From: Salinibacterium sp. G-O1
GTDB taxonomy: Bacteria > Actinomycetota > Actinomycetes > Actinomycetales > Microbacteriaceae
Direction: 5' to 3'
DNA length: 64,000 nt
Assembly: GCF_030063305.1 (NCBI RefSeq)
Contig: NZ_JASISV010000001.1
Coordinates: forward strand, 806,001-870,000
Shown here: positions 43,924 through 52,342 of the stretch, in pieces
Numbering within the stretch: position 1 is the first letter of the stretch
How the letters are laid out: every line of letters starts with the position of its first letter
Notes under the pieces: generated by a model
What the model saw: the letters and a program-made list of their open reading frames with translations, nothing else
Database searches by the model: none
What the model was told of the DNA's origin: nothing
Translations under genes and position numbers: made by a program

Positions 43924-46053
43924 TTAGTGGCTTCGCGCTGGCTGTGGGTGAACCGCAACGCGAGAGCCGAACGACGGTTCGATGAGTCGGATCCACGCCC
44001 ACAGCGCAAGGCACACCGCCGACGACGCGAGCGCGAGCCCGATGAGCCACTGCACGGGGAACGTGGCGCCTCCCGCGATCACGACGCCGGCAAGGGTGGC
44101 CGCGACGAGAGCGACAGCGACCCACGCGACGGGGGACCATTCGAAGATCAGGCGGCCCGGCATCCTGCTCACCGGCAGCGTCATGATGACCGCGGAGCCG
44201 ATGGCCGCGATGCAGAGGCTCGCGAGCGTTTCGCTGGCAAGCGACGGTAGCAACCCAGCGACGGGGCCCAGTGCGCTGTGGGCCAGCCATGCCCCGACCC
44301 CGAGAATCATCGTGACCAATAGTTGTGTCGTGGCGACCAGCCCGCGCGGACGCGCCCCGAGGCCCGTGACGAAGGATGCGGCGACAACGACCCCGACGAT
44401 GACGGGAGGCTGAATGCCCCCTCCCCGCGAGATGAGGGCGGTTATCGCGGCGATGGCAAGGAAACCGGGTACCAGCCTGATGCGCGATTCACCCCCGACT
44501 GCTCTCGATGCCAGCGTGGTGGTGATGGCCACAGCAACCCCGTTCAACACGAGAAGGGCGATGGTGATGGCGATGGCGAGTCGAAGGTAGCGCACCTCGC
44601 CCTGGATGCCCCCGGCAAGCGCCGCGAGCACCGCGGCTGCACCGATAGCGCCGACCAGAGTAAGTCTGGGGCGTAACTGGGGGAGCTCGGAAGCAGTCAG
44701 CCTGCTGTGATCCCGGGCGAAGTAGTGACGCGGAAAGCGGCTTCGGAGGGCGCCGAGCGCCAGTCTCAACGGCATCGCGACCAGCAGGATGAAGCCGACA
44801 CCGAGCGCGAGGCCCCAGAGCCAGGCGTTGCCGGTCCCGGTCGACTCGACGGTCGGGATGGCCGCTCCGTACTCGGTCGGTGTCGCCCAGGTGTCGAGGG
44901 GATCGAGCCCCGAGATGCCGCCGACGGGCGGAGGGAAGAAGGGGAAGGTCGGAACGCTGATGGGCGCCTCGGCCGTATTCTGCGACGGCGACGGTTCGGG
45001 AACCGGAACGGGCGTCGTGGTGATGGGGCTGGGTGGGGTGACGGTCGAACCCGGCTTCGGCGCGGTGGGTGCCGGCGCGACCGGGGGAGCGGCGACCGCG
45101 ACCGAAATCGGGATGCCGGGCGAGGCGCCGCTGGGATTGCCCGCGGCATCCCATTGGATGCCCTGCACGTTGTGTGAGCCGCCGCCGAGTTGCGCGGCGC
45201 ACGACCAACGCCCGCCGCCGACGCTGCTCGAGCACACGAGGGTTCCGTCGACAAACACGTCGACCCTTGCCCCGCTCTCGCCGGTGCCCGAGAAAACCAT
45301 CGCCCCACCGACGGGATACTCACCTGCGGTGGGCTGTGTGAAGACGGGATAAGCGGGCGGATCCTTATCGACCCTCACGATGACCGTGCCGGAAGCGCCG
45401 CCGGGCTCGCTGTCGTTGTTGGCCCAGGTCTGCCTGGCCGATATTGGGTAGTCGCCGGAAGCGCTCACCGCCAGAGGGCACGACCAGTACCCGCTGGGCT
45501 GCACGATCCCGGGGCAGTCCCCGACAGCAGAACCCGACAGGACGATCCCCGAGCCGGGGAATCCGGTGCCCGAGATGACGCCCGTGGTCACGATGGGGGA
45601 TTTGCCCGTGATCGTCGGTGCTGGCAGCACCCTGATGGTGATGCGCGCCTCGTCGGGGGTGGATTCTCCCTCGAATCTTTGGAAAACCGTGACGGTGTTG
45701 CGGCCGGTGGGTGCGGCGAAGGAGCACGTCCAGGTGGTGCCTGCCGTAATCGAGCAATACGGATCGCCTCCCGCAAGGGACTGCACCTCGACCCGACCCG
45801 TTACGTCCTTGGTGCCGGAAATGGTGACGCTCGCCGTGGGGAACAGGGTGTCGCTGGCTGGCGATGTGATCGCCAGCGGCGCGGTGGGGTCTCCCGGGGC
45901 GGCGGCCGCAGGCGCATCCGGTTCGGCTGCCGCCGCAGCAATGGTGGGGGTCGCTCCGAGGAGCGCAAACGCAATCGCTGCGGACAGCACGACGAAAGCC
46001 GCCCCGCGATGGCGGGCCGACCCTGACTGGCCGCGCTCGTCGATATACCTCAC
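43924..46053 (-). CDS. Large surface protein: Ig-like repeats plus polytopic membrane domain
   Basis: A 709-residue protein. A signal segment (about residues 17-42) precedes three Ig-like/Big-type repeats (about 55-330); each holds a pair of Cys and a pattern such as G-x-TTWTCSFAAP or GGRWSCAAQL, ending in W-x-x-A-G-x-x-S. A Pro-rich linker (about 330-400) leads to a C-terminal half with about ten hydrophobic segments starting at WLWGLALGVGFILLVAMPL. The order suggests a stalk displaying Ig-like domains outside with a transporter-like base. No family is assigned. GTG start; a -35/-10 pair precedes it. Confidence 0.75.
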   Translation of the reverse strand: MRYIDERGQSGSARHRGAAFVVLSAAIAFALLGATPTIAAAAAEPDAPAAAAPGDPTAPLAITSPASDTLFPTASVTISGTKDVTGRVEVQSLAGGDPYCSITAGTTWTCSFAAPTGRNTVTVFQRFEGESTPDEARITIRVLPAPTITGKSPIVTTGVISGTGFPGSGIVLSGSAVGDCPGIVQPSGYWSCPLAVSASGDYPISARQTWANNDSEPGGASGTVIVRVDKDPPAYPVFTQPTAGEYPVGGAMVFSGTGESGARVDVFVDGTLVCSSSVGGGRWSCAAQLGGGSHNVQGIQWDAAGNPSGASPGIPISVAVAAPPVAPAPTAPKPGSTVTPPSPITTTPVPVPEPSPSQNTAEAPISVPTFPFFPPPVGGISGLDPLDTWATPTEYGAAIPTVESTGTGNAWLWGLALGVGFILLVAMPLRLALGALRSRFPRHYFARDHSRLTASELPQLRPRLTLVGAIGAAAVLAALAGGIQGEVRYLRLAIAITIALLVLNGVAVAITTTLASRAVGGESRIRLVPGFLAIAAITALISRGGGIQPPVIVGVVVAASFVTGLGARPRGLVATTQLLVTMILGVGAWLAHSALGPVAGLLPSLASETLASLCIAAIGSAVIMTLPVSRMPGRLIFEWSPVAWVAVALVAATLAGVVIAGGATFPVQWLIGLALASSAVCLALWAWIRLIEPSFGSRVAVHPQPARSH

Positions 46054-46062
46054 CCTGCATCA

Positions 46063-46091
46063 ATTGAGCAAGAAATATTTGTACAAGTCAA
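46063..46091 (-). promoter_or_regulatory. Promoter of surface-protein gene
   Basis: On the minus strand, -35 TTGACT (46086-46091) and -10 CTCAAT (46063-46068) are 17 bp apart in an AT-rich patch. The GTG at 46053 follows within 10 nt. Confidence 0.48.
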
Positions 46092-46147
46092 TCGGCACAC
46101 CGACTTATTGCGAAATACTCAGGTTTCTATGGGCGCGGGATTCGTGA

Positions 46148-46153
46148 CAGGCT
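46148..46153 (+). promoter_or_regulatory. -10 element of GH1 gene (leaderless)
   Basis: CAGGCT lies 6 nt before the ATG at 46160; weak match. Confidence 0.35.
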
Positions 46154-46159
46154 CAAGAA

Positions 46160-47605
46160 ATGGAAGACAGACCGCGCGGGAAACACCGAGCCCAGAAACA
46201 CAGCGAGTGGTTGCACGACCCCGCGGGCTTCTCCCAGACCATGCCGCCGGGGTTTGAGGTTGGTGTATCGACGGCGGCCTTCCAGATCGAAGGTGCGGTG
46301 CGCGCGGATGGCCGCGGACCGTCCACCTGGGATGACTTCATGGGCCAGGCGGGGCGCATCGCCGATGGCTCGAACGCGTCGGTTGCTGCCGACCACTATC
46401 ACCGGTACCGCGAAGATGTCGCTCGGATGAAAGAGCTCGGCGTCGACTCGTACAGGTTCTCTCTCGCCTGGCCCCGCATCCAGCCGGGGGGAACGGGTGG
46501 CCCCAATCGCGCCGGAATCCAGTTCTACGATCGCCTCATCGACGAACTGCTGGCCGCAGGGATCAAGCCGATGGCTACCCTTTTTCACTGGGACATGCCG
46601 GAGCCTCTGCAGCACAAGGGCGGGTGGATGATCCGTGACACCGCCAACCGCTTCGCCGACTTCGCCCTTCTCGCGGGGGAAGCTTTCGGCGACCGGGTCG
46701 ACAAGTGGGTCACCATCAATGAGCCAACCACGGTCACCCTCAATGGTTACGCCCTTGGAATCCACGCCCCTGGCGCGACGCTCATGTTCGACTCGCTGAT
46801 CTCGGCCCATCATCAGTTGCTCGGTCATGGTCTCGCAGTGCAGGCGCTGCGGTCGGTCGGAGTGAAGGGCGGCATCGGCATCACGAACGTGCACTCGCCG
46901 GTGTACCCAGCCAAAGACAACATGAAGACCAGAGCGTACGTCGAGGTTTTCGACATTCTTCACAACCGCATTTTCGCCGATCCGGTGCTGCTCGGGGAGT
47001 ACCCGAAATTCCCGTTCCTGTCGCGCAAACTGTTCAAGCCCCTCATCGAGGTGGATGCCGCAGACCTGAAGATCATCGCGCAACCGCTCGACTTCTACGG
47101 TCTCAACTACTACATGCCCACGCGCATCGGATCGGGCGGCGCCCACCATGACGCCGCACCGGACCACATCGCCCACCATGTGCGTTCGATGCCGTTCCAC
47201 ATCGCGCCGTGGCCCGAGTTCCCGCAAACAAGCTTCGGATGGCCGATCGCCCCCGAGTTCCTCACCGAGACCCTGCGCGACTACGGCACCCGCTACAAGG
47301 GCGTGCTGCCCCCGGTGTACATCACCGAGGGTGGGGCTAGCTTCAACGACATCGCCGCCGCCGACGGTTCCATCGACGACGCTGATCGGGCGAGCTACCT
47401 GGCCGATCACCTCGCGGCGGCCTTCGTCGGGGCCCCGGGCGTCGACCTTCGCGGCTACTACGTCTGGACCCTGCTCGACAACTGGGAGTGGGCCGCCGGC
47501 TTCGAGCAGCGGTTCGGCCTAATCCATGTCAATTCAGACACCCAGGAGCGCACACCGAAACGGTCGTTCCACTGGCTGCAGAAGGTGCTCCGCGCGCGCA
47601 GCTAG
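46160..47605 (+). CDS. GH1 beta-glucosidase
   Basis: A 481-residue retaining glycoside hydrolase of family 1, cytoplasmic (no signal peptide), with an N-terminal basic tail of ~25 residues. The acid/base Glu is in VTINEPT and the nucleophile Glu in VYITEGGASFND. Other landmarks are GVSTAAFQIEGAVRADGRGPSTWDDF, SVAADHYHRYREDVARMKELGVDSYRFSLAWPRI, and LDNWEWAAGFEQRFGLIHV near the end. It should split beta-glucosides or cellobiose; specificity within GH1 cannot be told. It is convergent with apt. Confidence 0.93.
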   Translation: MEDRPRGKHRAQKHSEWLHDPAGFSQTMPPGFEVGVSTAAFQIEGAVRADGRGPSTWDDFMGQAGRIADGSNASVAADHYHRYREDVARMKELGVDSYRFSLAWPRIQPGGTGGPNRAGIQFYDRLIDELLAAGIKPMATLFHWDMPEPLQHKGGWMIRDTANRFADFALLAGEAFGDRVDKWVTINEPTTVTLNGYALGIHAPGATLMFDSLISAHHQLLGHGLAVQALRSVGVKGGIGITNVHSPVYPAKDNMKTRAYVEVFDILHNRIFADPVLLGEYPKFPFLSRKLFKPLIEVDAADLKIIAQPLDFYGLNYYMPTRIGSGGAHHDAAPDHIAHHVRSMPFHIAPWPEFPQTSFGWPIAPEFLTETLRDYGTRYKGVLPPVYITEGGASFNDIAAADGSIDDADRASYLADHLAAAFVGAPGVDLRGYYVWTLLDNWEWAAGFEQRFGLIHVNSDTQERTPKRSFHWLQKVLRARS

Positions 47606-47615
47606 CTGCAATCGG

Positions 47616-48155
47616 TCAGGCGACTACCAGTGACCGGATGTCGCGGCCCGGAAGTGCCTCGCGTCCACCCAGCCCGGCCAGCTCGAGTACCACGCTCACG
47701 CCGGCCACCGTCCAGCCCGCACGCTCCACGAGTGTGGTCGCCGCGGCCAGTGTGCCGCCGGTGGCCAGGATGTCGTCGAGCACCAGCACGCGGCATCCAA
47801 CGGGCAGATCGTGCGGTTGCACCTCGAGGGTCGCCTCGCCGTACTCGAGCGAGTAGCTCTCGGCGATCACATCGCGCGGCAGCTTGCCGGCCTTGCGGAT
47901 GACGGCGACACCCACCCCCAGCGCGTAGGCGGCGGCCGCGGCCAGCACGAATCCGCGGGCTTCGACGCCAGCGACGACATCCACTCGGCCGCGGAAAGGT
48001 TCGACGAGGGCATCGGTGACCGACCGCAGGGCGTTGCCGTTGGCAAACACAGGAGTGAGGTCGCGGAACACGATGCCGGGCTTCGGGAAGTCGGGCACGA
48101 GTGCTGTGAGTTCTTCGACCGACCTGGCGGCGGAGCTCTCGAGTGCTGTCGGCAT
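47616..48155 (-). CDS. apt: Adenine phosphoribosyltransferase
   Basis: A 179-residue purine salvage enzyme making AMP from adenine and PRPP. Seen: VPDFPKPGIVFRDLTPV at the N-terminus, GVEARGFVLAAAAAYALG, RKAGKLPRD and the PRPP loop VLVLDDILATGGTLAAA. ATG start with TAGGCT 6 nt upstream, a leaderless arrangement. No stringent-response gene (relA) is adjacent. It is convergent with the glucosidase and divergent from lemA. Confidence 0.95.
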   Translation of the reverse strand: MPTALESSAARSVEELTALVPDFPKPGIVFRDLTPVFANGNALRSVTDALVEPFRGRVDVVAGVEARGFVLAAAAAYALGVGVAVIRKAGKLPRDVIAESYSLEYGEATLEVQPHDLPVGCRVLVLDDILATGGTLAAATTLVERAGWTVAGVSVVLELAGLGGREALPGRDIRSLVVA

Positions 48156-48161
48156 GTGAAG

Positions 48162-48167
48162 AGCCTA
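48162..48167 (-). promoter_or_regulatory. -10 element of apt (leaderless)
   Basis: TAGGCT on the minus strand, 6 nt before the ATG at 48155. Confidence 0.52.
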
Positions 48168-48220
48168 AGGCGAGGCTGTGAGAGAGGTGCGCGACTTAGG
48201 GACGATGAGCCGCGCTCGCA

Positions 48221-48226
48221 TAGTAT
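48221..48226 (+). promoter_or_regulatory. -10 element of lemA-htpX (leaderless)
   Basis: TAGTAT lies 6 nt before the ATG at 48233 and is a strong TANNNT match. Confidence 0.58.
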
Positions 48227-48232
48227 TGGCAC

Positions 48233-48799
48233 ATGGAATTCCTCATCGTCATTGGTGTTATCGTCCTGCTCGTTGTCATCGTGGGTATCTACCTGTGGTC
48301 GACCTACAACTCGCTGGTCACATTGAACGTCCGTGTCGACGAGGCGTGGAGCGACATCACCGTGCAGCTCAAGCGTCGTGCCGACCTTCTGCCGAACCTC
48401 ATCGAGGCGGTCAAGGGCTATGCGGCGCATGAGAAGGGCGTTTTTGAGGCCGTCACCAAGGCCCGCGCCGAGACGCTCAGCGCTCAGGGCCCCGTCGACG
48501 CTGCTGCCGCCGAGAACCACATGCAGACCGCGCTGAAGAGCATCTTCGCCGTCGCCGAGGCATACCCCCAGCTGCAGGCCAGCCAGAACTTCCTCCAGTT
48601 GCAGGGCGAGCTGGTTGACACCGAAGACAAGATCCAGGCGAGCCGCCGCTTCTACAACGGGGGCGTCCGCGAGCTCAACACGAAGATCAAGGTGTTCCCC
48701 AACACCCTGTTCGTGCGAAACCTCGGTTTCACGGAGCGCGAATTCTTCGAGGTCACCGACGCTGCATCCATCGCCGAGCCGCCCCGAGTGCAGTTCTAG
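48233..48799 (+). CDS. lemA: LemA family membrane protein
   Basis: A 188-residue protein with one N-terminal membrane helix (about 3-22) and a helical bundle outside or inside the cell: YNSLVTLNVRVDEAWSDITVQLKRRADLLPNLIEAVKGYAAHEKGVFEAVTKARA, then SRRFYNGGVRELNTKIKVFPN. The last part of the family motif is NLGFTEREFFEV. LemA and HtpX are commonly paired in bacteria, and LemA is proposed to help membrane protein quality control or signalling. Ends 39 nt before htpX. Confidence 0.93.
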   Translation: MEFLIVIGVIVLLVVIVGIYLWSTYNSLVTLNVRVDEAWSDITVQLKRRADLLPNLIEAVKGYAAHEKGVFEAVTKARAETLSAQGPVDAAAAENHMQTALKSIFAVAEAYPQLQASQNFLQLQGELVDTEDKIQASRRFYNGGVRELNTKIKVFPNTLFVRNLGFTEREFFEVTDAASIAEPPRVQF

Positions 48800-48837
48800 T
48801 CCTGCACTCCCGCACCCGCATGACCCAGGAAGTTTAG

Positions 48838-49731
48838 ATGTATCGCGCCATAGCGAAAAATAAGCGCAACACGGTGTTCATCATCATCCTGTTCGTCATC
48901 ATCATCGGTTTTCTCGGCTTTGCGCTGAGCTTCCTGATGGGTGGCGATCCGCTGACGGTGACGATCGGAACGGTGATCGGTGCCGGTATCTTCACCGTGA
49001 TCCAGTACTTCGCCGCGTCCAGCCAGGCGCTGTCGATGAGTGGAGCCATCGAGATCCAGAAGTCCGACAATCCGCGGCTGTACAGGATCGTCGAGAACCT
49101 GTCGATCACCACGGGCACGCCGATGCCGAAGGTCTACATGGTCAACGACCCGGCGCCGAACGCGTTCGCGACCGGTCGTGATCCGCAGCACGCCGCCGTC
49201 GCGGCGACCACCGGCATCCTGGAGCTGCTTGACGACGACGAACTTGAGGGTGTGATGGCCCACGAGATGGGTCACGTGCAGAACTACGACATCCGGGTCT
49301 CGATGATCGTGTTTGGACTCGTGGTGGCCGTGGGTTTCATCTCCGACATCGCGCTGCGCTTCACGCTTTTCGGTGGCGGCGGCCGCAACAACAACAACAG
49401 TGGTGGCAACCCCATCATGATCGTGATCGGCCTCGCCGCACTGGTCATCTCTCCGCTCGTGGCCGCCGCTGTGCAGGCGTCGATTTCACGTCAGCGCGAA
49501 TACCTGGCGGATGCCACGGGGTCGCTGACCACGCGTCATCCCGACGCCCTCGCCAGCGCCCTGCAGAAGCTCGCCCAGTACGGCCGGCCCATGAAGAAGC
49601 AGAACTCGACGATGGCCCACATGTGGATCTCAGACCCCACCAAGCCCGGCATCGTGGATCGCCTGTTCAGCACCCACCCGCCGCTCGCCGACCGCATCGC
49701 GCGCCTCGGCAAGATCGGCGGCAGCTTCTAG
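48838..49731 (+). CDS. htpX: M48 membrane metalloprotease HtpX
   Basis: A 297-residue zinc protease of the HtpX family with two N-terminal helices and two more in the C-terminal half. The active site is HEMGHVQNYD (HExxH) with the downstream Glu in QREYLADATG. Other landmarks: NPRLYRIVENL, PMPKVYMVNDPAPNAFATGR, and STHPPLADRIARLGKIGG at the C-terminus. It cleaves damaged membrane proteins, with its active site facing the cytoplasm. The LemA gene just upstream suggests a functional pair. Confidence 0.95.
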   Translation: MYRAIAKNKRNTVFIIILFVIIIGFLGFALSFLMGGDPLTVTIGTVIGAGIFTVIQYFAASSQALSMSGAIEIQKSDNPRLYRIVENLSITTGTPMPKVYMVNDPAPNAFATGRDPQHAAVAATTGILELLDDDELEGVMAHEMGHVQNYDIRVSMIVFGLVVAVGFISDIALRFTLFGGGGRNNNNSGGNPIMIVIGLAALVISPLVAAAVQASISRQREYLADATGSLTTRHPDALASALQKLAQYGRPMKKQNSTMAHMWISDPTKPGIVDRLFSTHPPLADRIARLGKIGGSF

Positions 49732-49746
49732 CCTCTCGCGGCGCAT

Positions 49747-49804
49747 CGAGATCTCCACTTTTGCTGCCTGCGAGCTCCTCCACACCACAAAAGTGGAGGT
49801 CTCG
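49747..49804. terminator. Long inverted repeat between htpX and ycaQ-like gene
   Basis: A 17-nt arm (49747-49763) pairs with 49788-49804 with one G-U wobble around a 24-nt loop, including CCACTTTT/AAAAGTGG. It fits a two-way terminator between the convergent genes, or a mobile palindromic repeat. Confidence 0.62.
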
Positions 49805-49812
49805 GCGACTCG

Positions 49813-51000
49813 CTACCGAGTGAGTGCGCCCGCGAGGTCTGCACTCAGGTCGCCACGACCGGCGACCTCGATGCGCTCCATGCCCTGCCACACTGCCGTC
49901 TCGCGCAACAGCGCTGCCACTCGCTCGAGGTCGACCGCGGCGCCGGCCTCACGCCACGCCGCCTGTACGAGCAGCACACAGTTCTGCCGGTCGGTCTTGA
50001 GGTCGATGCGGCCCACGATCGCGTCATCCACCAGCAGGGGAAGCGTGTAGTAGCCGAAGATCCGTTTCGGGGCCGGGGTGTAGATCTCGATGCGGTAGTG
50101 AAAGTTGAACATCCGCAGCGCGCGTGCCCGCTCCCAGACGATCGGGTCGAACGGTGACAGCAGTGCGGTGTGAGTGATGCGACGGGGGATGCGGGCATCC
50201 TTGTGCAGGAATGCCGGCGACCCCCAGCCCTCAACGCTCACCGGCAGCACGTCGCCGGACTCGACGAGCTCGGTAAGAGCGACCTTGGTGAGCGCCTGAG
50301 GCAGCCGCCAGTAGTCGGCGATGTCGCGCACGGTGCCGATGCCGAGAGCCTCAGTGCCCGACCGCACCAGTTCGCGCACGGCATCGTGCTTCGGGATGCT
50401 GCGGCTGAGGATCTCGGCGGGAAGCACCTGTTCGGCCAGCGCGTAGGTGCGCTCGAACCGGATGCGTCCGGCGGCTACCACCTCCCCGAGCATGAAGAGG
50501 CACTCGAGCCCCGTCTTGACGTCTGACCAGCCCCACCACGGTCCCTTTCGCACGTTGGCATCGTGCTCGATCCGCCCCGCGGGAAGAGGGCCCTTCTCGG
50601 CGAGCTCGGCGCGCAGAAAGTCGAGCATGGGGCCGTTCGCCTCGGCCCAGCGGCCCCAACCGCTCGAGGGCTCGCGCCGGGCATCCATCGCCCGTCGCCA
50701 CAGCGGCCACGATTCGATCGGGATGATCGCGGCCTGGTGCGCCCAAGCCTCCGTGTACTGCGATCGGCGGCCGAAGGTGAGGGTGTCGAGCAGCGCCTTG
50801 TCGTAGGCGCCGAGCCGGGCGAAGACGGGCAGGTAGTGACTGCGTTCGAACACGTTCACGGAGTCGAGCTGCAGCACGCCGAGCTTGCGGATGAGCAGGT
50901 TCAGCTGCCTCGTACCCACCGAACCCGTCGCAGGCCGCCCGAACCCCTGCGCGGCCAGGGCGATGCGGCGCGCCTGGGGTGCTGATACGGACTCAACCAC
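49813..51000 (-). CDS. YcaQ-like winged-helix DNA glycosylase
   Basis: A 395-residue protein of the HTH_42/YcaQ family, which unhooks interstrand DNA crosslinks. The catalytic QxD-like motif is LGVLQLDSVNVFERSHYLPVFARLG near residues 39-60. The rest has winged-helix repeats: PLPAGRIEHDANVRKGPWWGWSD, RDIADYWRLPQAL, and the closing FDPIVWERARALRMFNFHYRIEIYTPAPKR. GTG start with TAGGGT 6 nt upstream. The family has no damage specificity readable here; some actinobacterial members deal with natural genotoxins. Confidence 0.9.
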   Translation of the reverse strand: MVESVSAPQARRIALAAQGFGRPATGSVGTRQLNLLIRKLGVLQLDSVNVFERSHYLPVFARLGAYDKALLDTLTFGRRSQYTEAWAHQAAIIPIESWPLWRRAMDARREPSSGWGRWAEANGPMLDFLRAELAEKGPLPAGRIEHDANVRKGPWWGWSDVKTGLECLFMLGEVVAAGRIRFERTYALAEQVLPAEILSRSIPKHDAVRELVRSGTEALGIGTVRDIADYWRLPQALTKVALTELVESGDVLPVSVEGWGSPAFLHKDARIPRRITHTALLSPFDPIVWERARALRMFNFHYRIEIYTPAPKRIFGYYTLPLLVDDAIVGRIDLKTDRQNCVLLVQAAWREAGAAVDLERVAALLRETAVWQGMERIEVAGRGDLSADLAGALTR

Positions 51001-51006
51001 GCTCCG

Positions 51007-51012
51007 ACCCTA
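51007..51012 (-). promoter_or_regulatory. -10 element of ycaQ-like gene (leaderless)
   Basis: TAGGGT on the minus strand, 6 nt before the GTG at 51000. Confidence 0.52.
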
Positions 51013-51227
51013 CCCACCCGCGCCGACAGCCATCGTTTGCTTTCCGTTCACCCCGCCGTTGCCGATCGACCCTCTTGGTTGCTTAGCGTGCTGAAAGGCC
51101 ACCCGGTTCCCTCTGCCCGCTTCCCCTTCTGAGCTGCCACCCCACCGCTTCGTGGTGGCGCGGACTGCTCGACGGGGGTAAACAGCGCGGGCGGCCGGCG
51201 GCCCGAAATGAGGCACCCTTGTTCAGA

Positions 51228-52331
51228 ATGCGTCACCTCGCAGGCGTTGCGGTCATCGCCGCCGCCGCGATCACCCTCAGCGCCTGCACGACCAGCACCC
51301 CCGCCGCATCTGGCGTCGATGCCGCCACCGCGACGACCGCCGAAGACTTCGGTGGCATGGACGCGCTCATCGAGGCGGCTAAGGCCGAGGGCCAGCTCAA
51401 CGTCATCGCCCTGCCCGACAACTGGGCCAATTACGGCGAGATCAAGGCCATGTTCGAGGACAAGTACGGCATCACCGTCAATTCGGCCAGCCCAGACATC
51501 TCGAGCGCCGAAGAGATCGCTGCCGCCGACAACCTCAACGGACAGGACACCGCCCCCGACGTCTTCGACCTGGGTACTGCGGTGACGCTCGACAGCGTCG
51601 ACTACTTCGCCCCGTACAAGGTTGCCAACTGGGACGAGATTCCGGATGCCAACAAAGAGTCGACTGGTCTCTACGTCAACGACTACACGGGCAGCATGTC
51701 GATCGGGTATGACTCCAACTCCGTGCCGAAGCCGACCAGCCTCGACGACCTCCTCGGCGCTGGGTTCAAGGGCGCCGTGGCGCTCAATGGCGACCCGACC
51801 CAAGCGGGCGCTGCTTTCGCGGCTGTCGGTCTCGCAACCGTTCAGGAGGGTGGAACGCTCGACGACTTCACCCCCGGAATCGAGTTCTTCCAGAAGTTGA
51901 ACGCGGCAGGTAACTTTCTGCCGGTCGACGCCACCGGCGCCACGATCGCTTCAGGCGAGACGAAGGTCGTCTTCGACTGGAGCTACAACAACCTCGCCGC
52001 AGCGGCGACGGTCGACGGCTGGGAGGTGACCACGCTTCCCGGCACGGTCTACACAAGCTTCTACAACCAGGCAATCAGCAAGGATGCCCCGCACCCGGCT
52101 GCCGCTCGACTGTGGCAGGAATTCATCTACAGTGCCGAGGCGCAGAACCTCTTCATCGTGGGTGGCGCGTACCCGGTCACCATCCAGACGCTGCAGGATG
52201 CCGGCACCGTCGACACCGCGGCGCTCGACACCCTCGGGGAACTGAAGGGCGACCTCGTCACCCCGACAGCCGACCAAGCCGAGGCGAACGCCGCCATCCT
52301 CGCAGAAAAGTGGGCTGCGGCGATCAGCTAG
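51228..52331 (+). CDS. ABC importer substrate-binding lipoprotein (PotD/Fbp-like)
   Basis: A 367-residue extracytoplasmic protein: lipoprotein signal ending LSACTT (Cys near 20), then a type II binding fold with LIEAAKAEGQLNVIALPDNWANYGEIKAMFEDKYGI, which is the pattern of iron(III), spermidine/putrescine and 2-aminoethylphosphonate binding proteins. ATG 51228 chosen over an upstream TTG. It heads a four-gene operon with two permeases and an ATPase. Ligand unresolved; polyamine, phosphonate and ferric ion are candidates. The 227-nt region ahead has GC-rich hairpins. Confidence 0.9.
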   Translation: MRHLAGVAVIAAAAITLSACTTSTPAASGVDAATATTAEDFGGMDALIEAAKAEGQLNVIALPDNWANYGEIKAMFEDKYGITVNSASPDISSAEEIAAADNLNGQDTAPDVFDLGTAVTLDSVDYFAPYKVANWDEIPDANKESTGLYVNDYTGSMSIGYDSNSVPKPTSLDDLLGAGFKGAVALNGDPTQAGAAFAAVGLATVQEGGTLDDFTPGIEFFQKLNAAGNFLPVDATGATIASGETKVVFDWSYNNLAAAATVDGWEVTTLPGTVYTSFYNQAISKDAPHPAAARLWQEFIYSAEAQNLFIVGGAYPVTIQTLQDAGTVDTAALDTLGELKGDLVTPTADQAEANAAILAEKWAAAIS

Positions 52332-52342
52332 CAGCACCCACC

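Noticed and set aside
51100-51227. Thiamine or guanidine riboswitch ahead of the ABC importer
   Set aside because: A CTGAG string and GC hairpins are present, but the conserved CUGAUCUGG/GGGUAAU core of TPP aptamers and a paired ACGR-loop arrangement are missing.
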